A stretch of DNA of 64,000 nt from an uncultured Prevotella sp. (GTDB taxonomy: Bacteria; Bacteroidota; Bacteroidia; Bacteroidales; Bacteroidaceae). The DNA lies in contig CAKPZC010000001.1 in assembly GCA_934203355.1 (NCBI GenBank), forward strand, positions 39,302-103,301, read 5' to 3'. Shown piece after piece: positions 62,327 to 64,000 of this stretch (the first letter of the stretch is position 1; each line of letters begins with the position of its first letter). Both the position numbers and the translations under genes were made by a program. A model generated the notes under the pieces. It did no database searches. It was given only the letters and a program-made list of their open reading frames with translations, and had not been told where the DNA came from.

Positions 62327-64000
62327 ATGGCTAAAGAAAAAAAGTTTATCACATGTGATGGTAACACAGCTGCCGCTCACGTGAGCTACATGTTCACTGA
62401 GGTTGCTGCTATCTATCCTATCACTCCGTCATCGCCGATGGCTGAGCACGTAGATGAATGGGCTGCCAAGGGTCGCAAGAATCTCTTCGGTCAGCGAGTT
62501 TCTATCCAGGAAATGGAGTCGGAGGCTGGTGCAGCCGGCGCTCTCCACGGATCGCTCCAGGCTGGTGCCCTCACTTCAACTTACACTGCATCGCAGGGTC
62601 TGTTGCTGATGATTCCTAACATGTACAAAGTAGCTGGTGAGTTGCTGCCTTGCGTATTCAACGTGTCAGCCCGCACATTGGCTTCTCACTCTCTGTGTAT
62701 CTTCGGCGACCACCAGGACGTAATGGCTTGCCGTCAGACAGGCTTCGCTATGTTCTGCTCAGGTTCAGTACAGGAGGTTATGGACCTCTCGGCTGTTCCT
62801 CACCTCGCTACACTTGAGACTTCTGTACCTTTCATCAACTTCTTCGATGGTTTCCGTACATCACACGAGTACCACAAGATCGAGGAGATGGATATGGAAG
62901 ACATCCGTCCGTTGGTAAACCCCGAATATATCAAGCGTTTCCGCGACCGTGCTCTTACACCTGAGCGTCCTGTAACACGCGGTACTGCTGAGAACCCTGA
63001 GACATTCTTCACACACCGTGAGGCTTGCAACGAGTACTACGACCGCATCCCTGAGGTAGTGGAGAAGTACTGCCAGGAGATGACTAAGATCACTGGTCGC
63101 GAGTATCACCTCTTCAACTACTATGGTGCTGAGGATGCAGAAAACGTAATCATCCTTATGGGTTCGGCTACAGAGCCAGCTCGCGAAGCTATCGACTACC
63201 TCAACAAGCAGGGCAAGAAGGTTGGTATGGTTGCTGTTCACCTCTACCGTCCGTTCTCTGTTGACTTCCTGAAGAAGGCTCTTCCTGCTACTGTTAAGCG
63301 CATCGCTGTTCTCGATCGTACTAAGGAGCCAGGTGCAGAGGGCGAACCATTGTACCTTGACGTTAAGTCAGCTCTCTACGATGATGAGCGCAAGCCATTG
63401 ATTGTTGGCGGTCGCTATGGTCTCGGTTCTTCCGACACAACTCCTGCCAAGATTGTTGCTGTATTCAAGAACCTCGAGCTCCCGCAGCCTAAGAACCACT
63501 TCACTGTTGGTATCATTGACGACGTTACATTCACTTCGCTTCCTGAGGAAGAGGAGATCCCAATGGGTGGCGACGACTTGTTCGAGGCTAAGTTCTATGG
63601 CCTTGGTGCCGACGGTACTGTAGGTGCTAACAAGAACTCTGTTCAGATTATTGGTAACAATACTAACAAGTACTGCCAGGCTTACTTCTCATACGACTCT
63701 AAGAAGTCAGGTGGTTTCACTTGCTCACACCTTCGTTTCGGCGACAGCCCAATCCACAGCGCATACCAGGTAAATACTCCTAACTTCGTGGCTTGCCACG
63801 TACAGGCTTACCTCCACATGTATGACGTTACACGTGGCCTTCGCAAGAATGGCTTCTTCCTCTTGAACACTATCTTCGACGGTGAGGAGCTCGTTAACTT
63901 CATTCCTAACAAGGTAAAGCGTTGCTTCGCTCAGAACAACATCACTGTTTACTATATCAACGCAACTAAGATTGCTCAGGAGATTGGTCTCGGCAACCGT
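62327..64000 (+). CDS. nifJ: Pyruvate:ferredoxin (flavodoxin) oxidoreductase, N-terminal part
   Basis: Large thiamine/iron-sulfur enzyme that oxidises pyruvate to acetyl-CoA and CO2 and reduces ferredoxin or flavodoxin. The frame runs open from ATG 62327 to the window edge: 558 codons of an expected 1180 or so. The start MAKEKKFITCDGNTAAAHVS is typical, with TEVAAIYPITPSSPMAEHVD and SEAGAAGALHGSLQAGA from the pyruvate-binding domain. The visible part covers domains I-II and the start of the gamma domain. Codon usage is strongly biased, as in rpsA, suggesting high expression. No clear -7 box was found in the 31-bp gap, so transcription may come from the preceding ATPase gene. Confidence 0.96.
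   Translation, partial: MAKEKKFITCDGNTAAAHVSYMFTEVAAIYPITPSSPMAEHVDEWAAKGRKNLFGQRVSIQEMESEAGAAGALHGSLQAGALTSTYTASQGLLLMIPNMYKVAGELLPCVFNVSARTLASHSLCIFGDHQDVMACRQTGFAMFCSGSVQEVMDLSAVPHLATLETSVPFINFFDGFRTSHEYHKIEEMDMEDIRPLVNPEYIKRFRDRALTPERPVTRGTAENPETFFTHREACNEYYDRIPEVVEKYCQEMTKITGREYHLFNYYGAEDAENVIILMGSATEPAREAIDYLNKQGKKVGMVAVHLYRPFSVDFLKKALPATVKRIAVLDRTKEPGAEGEPLYLDVKSALYDDERKPLIVGGRYGLGSSDTTPAKIVAVFKNLELPQPKNHFTVGIIDDVTFTSLPEEEEIPMGGDDLFEAKFYGLGADGTVGANKNSVQIIGNNTNKYCQAYFSYDSKKSGGFTCSHLRFGDSPIHSAYQVNTPNFVACHVQAYLHMYDVTRGLRKNGFFLLNTIFDGEELVNFIPNKVKRCFAQNNITVYYINATKIAQEIGLGNR

Noticed and set aside
1..64000. Insertion sequences, prophage or integrative element
   Set aside because: No transposase, integrase, relaxase or phage structural gene was found; gene content is core-type throughout, so only short repeat elements remain.

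Overview
The window looks like a chromosomal segment of a Bacteroidales bacterium, most probably Prevotellaceae. Evidence seen directly: moderate-low GC; many intergenic regions carry the Bacteroidetes promoter signature TAnnTTTG (often with TTTG or TTG about 19-20 bp upstream); strong Shine-Dalgarno sites are rare; and several lineage-typical proteins occur (DUF4491 next to RlmH, a 29-aa AURKAIP1/COX24-type peptide, an HU-LysM membrane protein, fused FeoA-FeoB, fused NfnA-NfnB). I saw no rRNA, tRNA, CRISPR, transposase, integrase or phage gene. The genus assignment is inference.

Layout. 1-13.7 kb: an ABC-F ATPase cut by the window edge, an RluA-type pseudouridine synthase, a 1192-aa sensor-kinase-like protein, a LacI-type regulator with an NhaC-like antiporter, an unknown 265-aa protein, infC-rpmI-rplT, DUF4491-rlmH and a PAP2 phosphatase with a barrel-like tail. 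13.7-20.8 kb: rpsA, an MltF-like lytic transglycosylase, hisG-hisD-hisC (no hisB), then a 540-bp repeat-rich gap. 20.8-29.1 kb: lrgA-lrgB, a small peptide gene and a complete leucine/citramalate operon leuA-leuC-leuD-cimA-like-leuB. 29.3-45.4 kb: panB-MFS-cupin-MATE, HU, a 29-aa basic peptide, RNase G, kdsC-DUF2520, rpsF-rpsR-rplI, pflA, ettA, and ftsY-rimO-HU-HU/LysM. 45.5-64 kb: feoAB, a candidate small RNA, transketolase, rpiB, a transglutaminase-like secreted protein, rplU-rpmA behind a structured leader, serS, nfnAB, a DUF486 protein, a TtcA-like enzyme, an ATP-grasp-like protein, an AAA/DUF4143 ATPase and the first 558 codons of nifJ.

Most notable: upstream of leuA the sequence shows a canonical promoter, a 27-codon leader peptide with six ATT (Ile) codons, an intrinsic terminator with a nine-base U tract, and an antiterminator arm that overlaps the end of the leader ORF. 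This is the architecture of ribosome-mediated attenuation. An isoleucine sensor makes sense because the operon carries a citramalate-synthase-like gene between leuD and leuB, which would let LeuCD and LeuB serve isoleucine as well as leucine synthesis. Other items to check are the 9-bp-period GTAAC arrays behind hisC, the kinase with a second signal/TM module fused behind its ATPase domain, the HU-TM-LysM protein that could link DNA to peptidoglycan, the roughly 70-nt RNA upstream of transketolase, and a folded leader before rplU.
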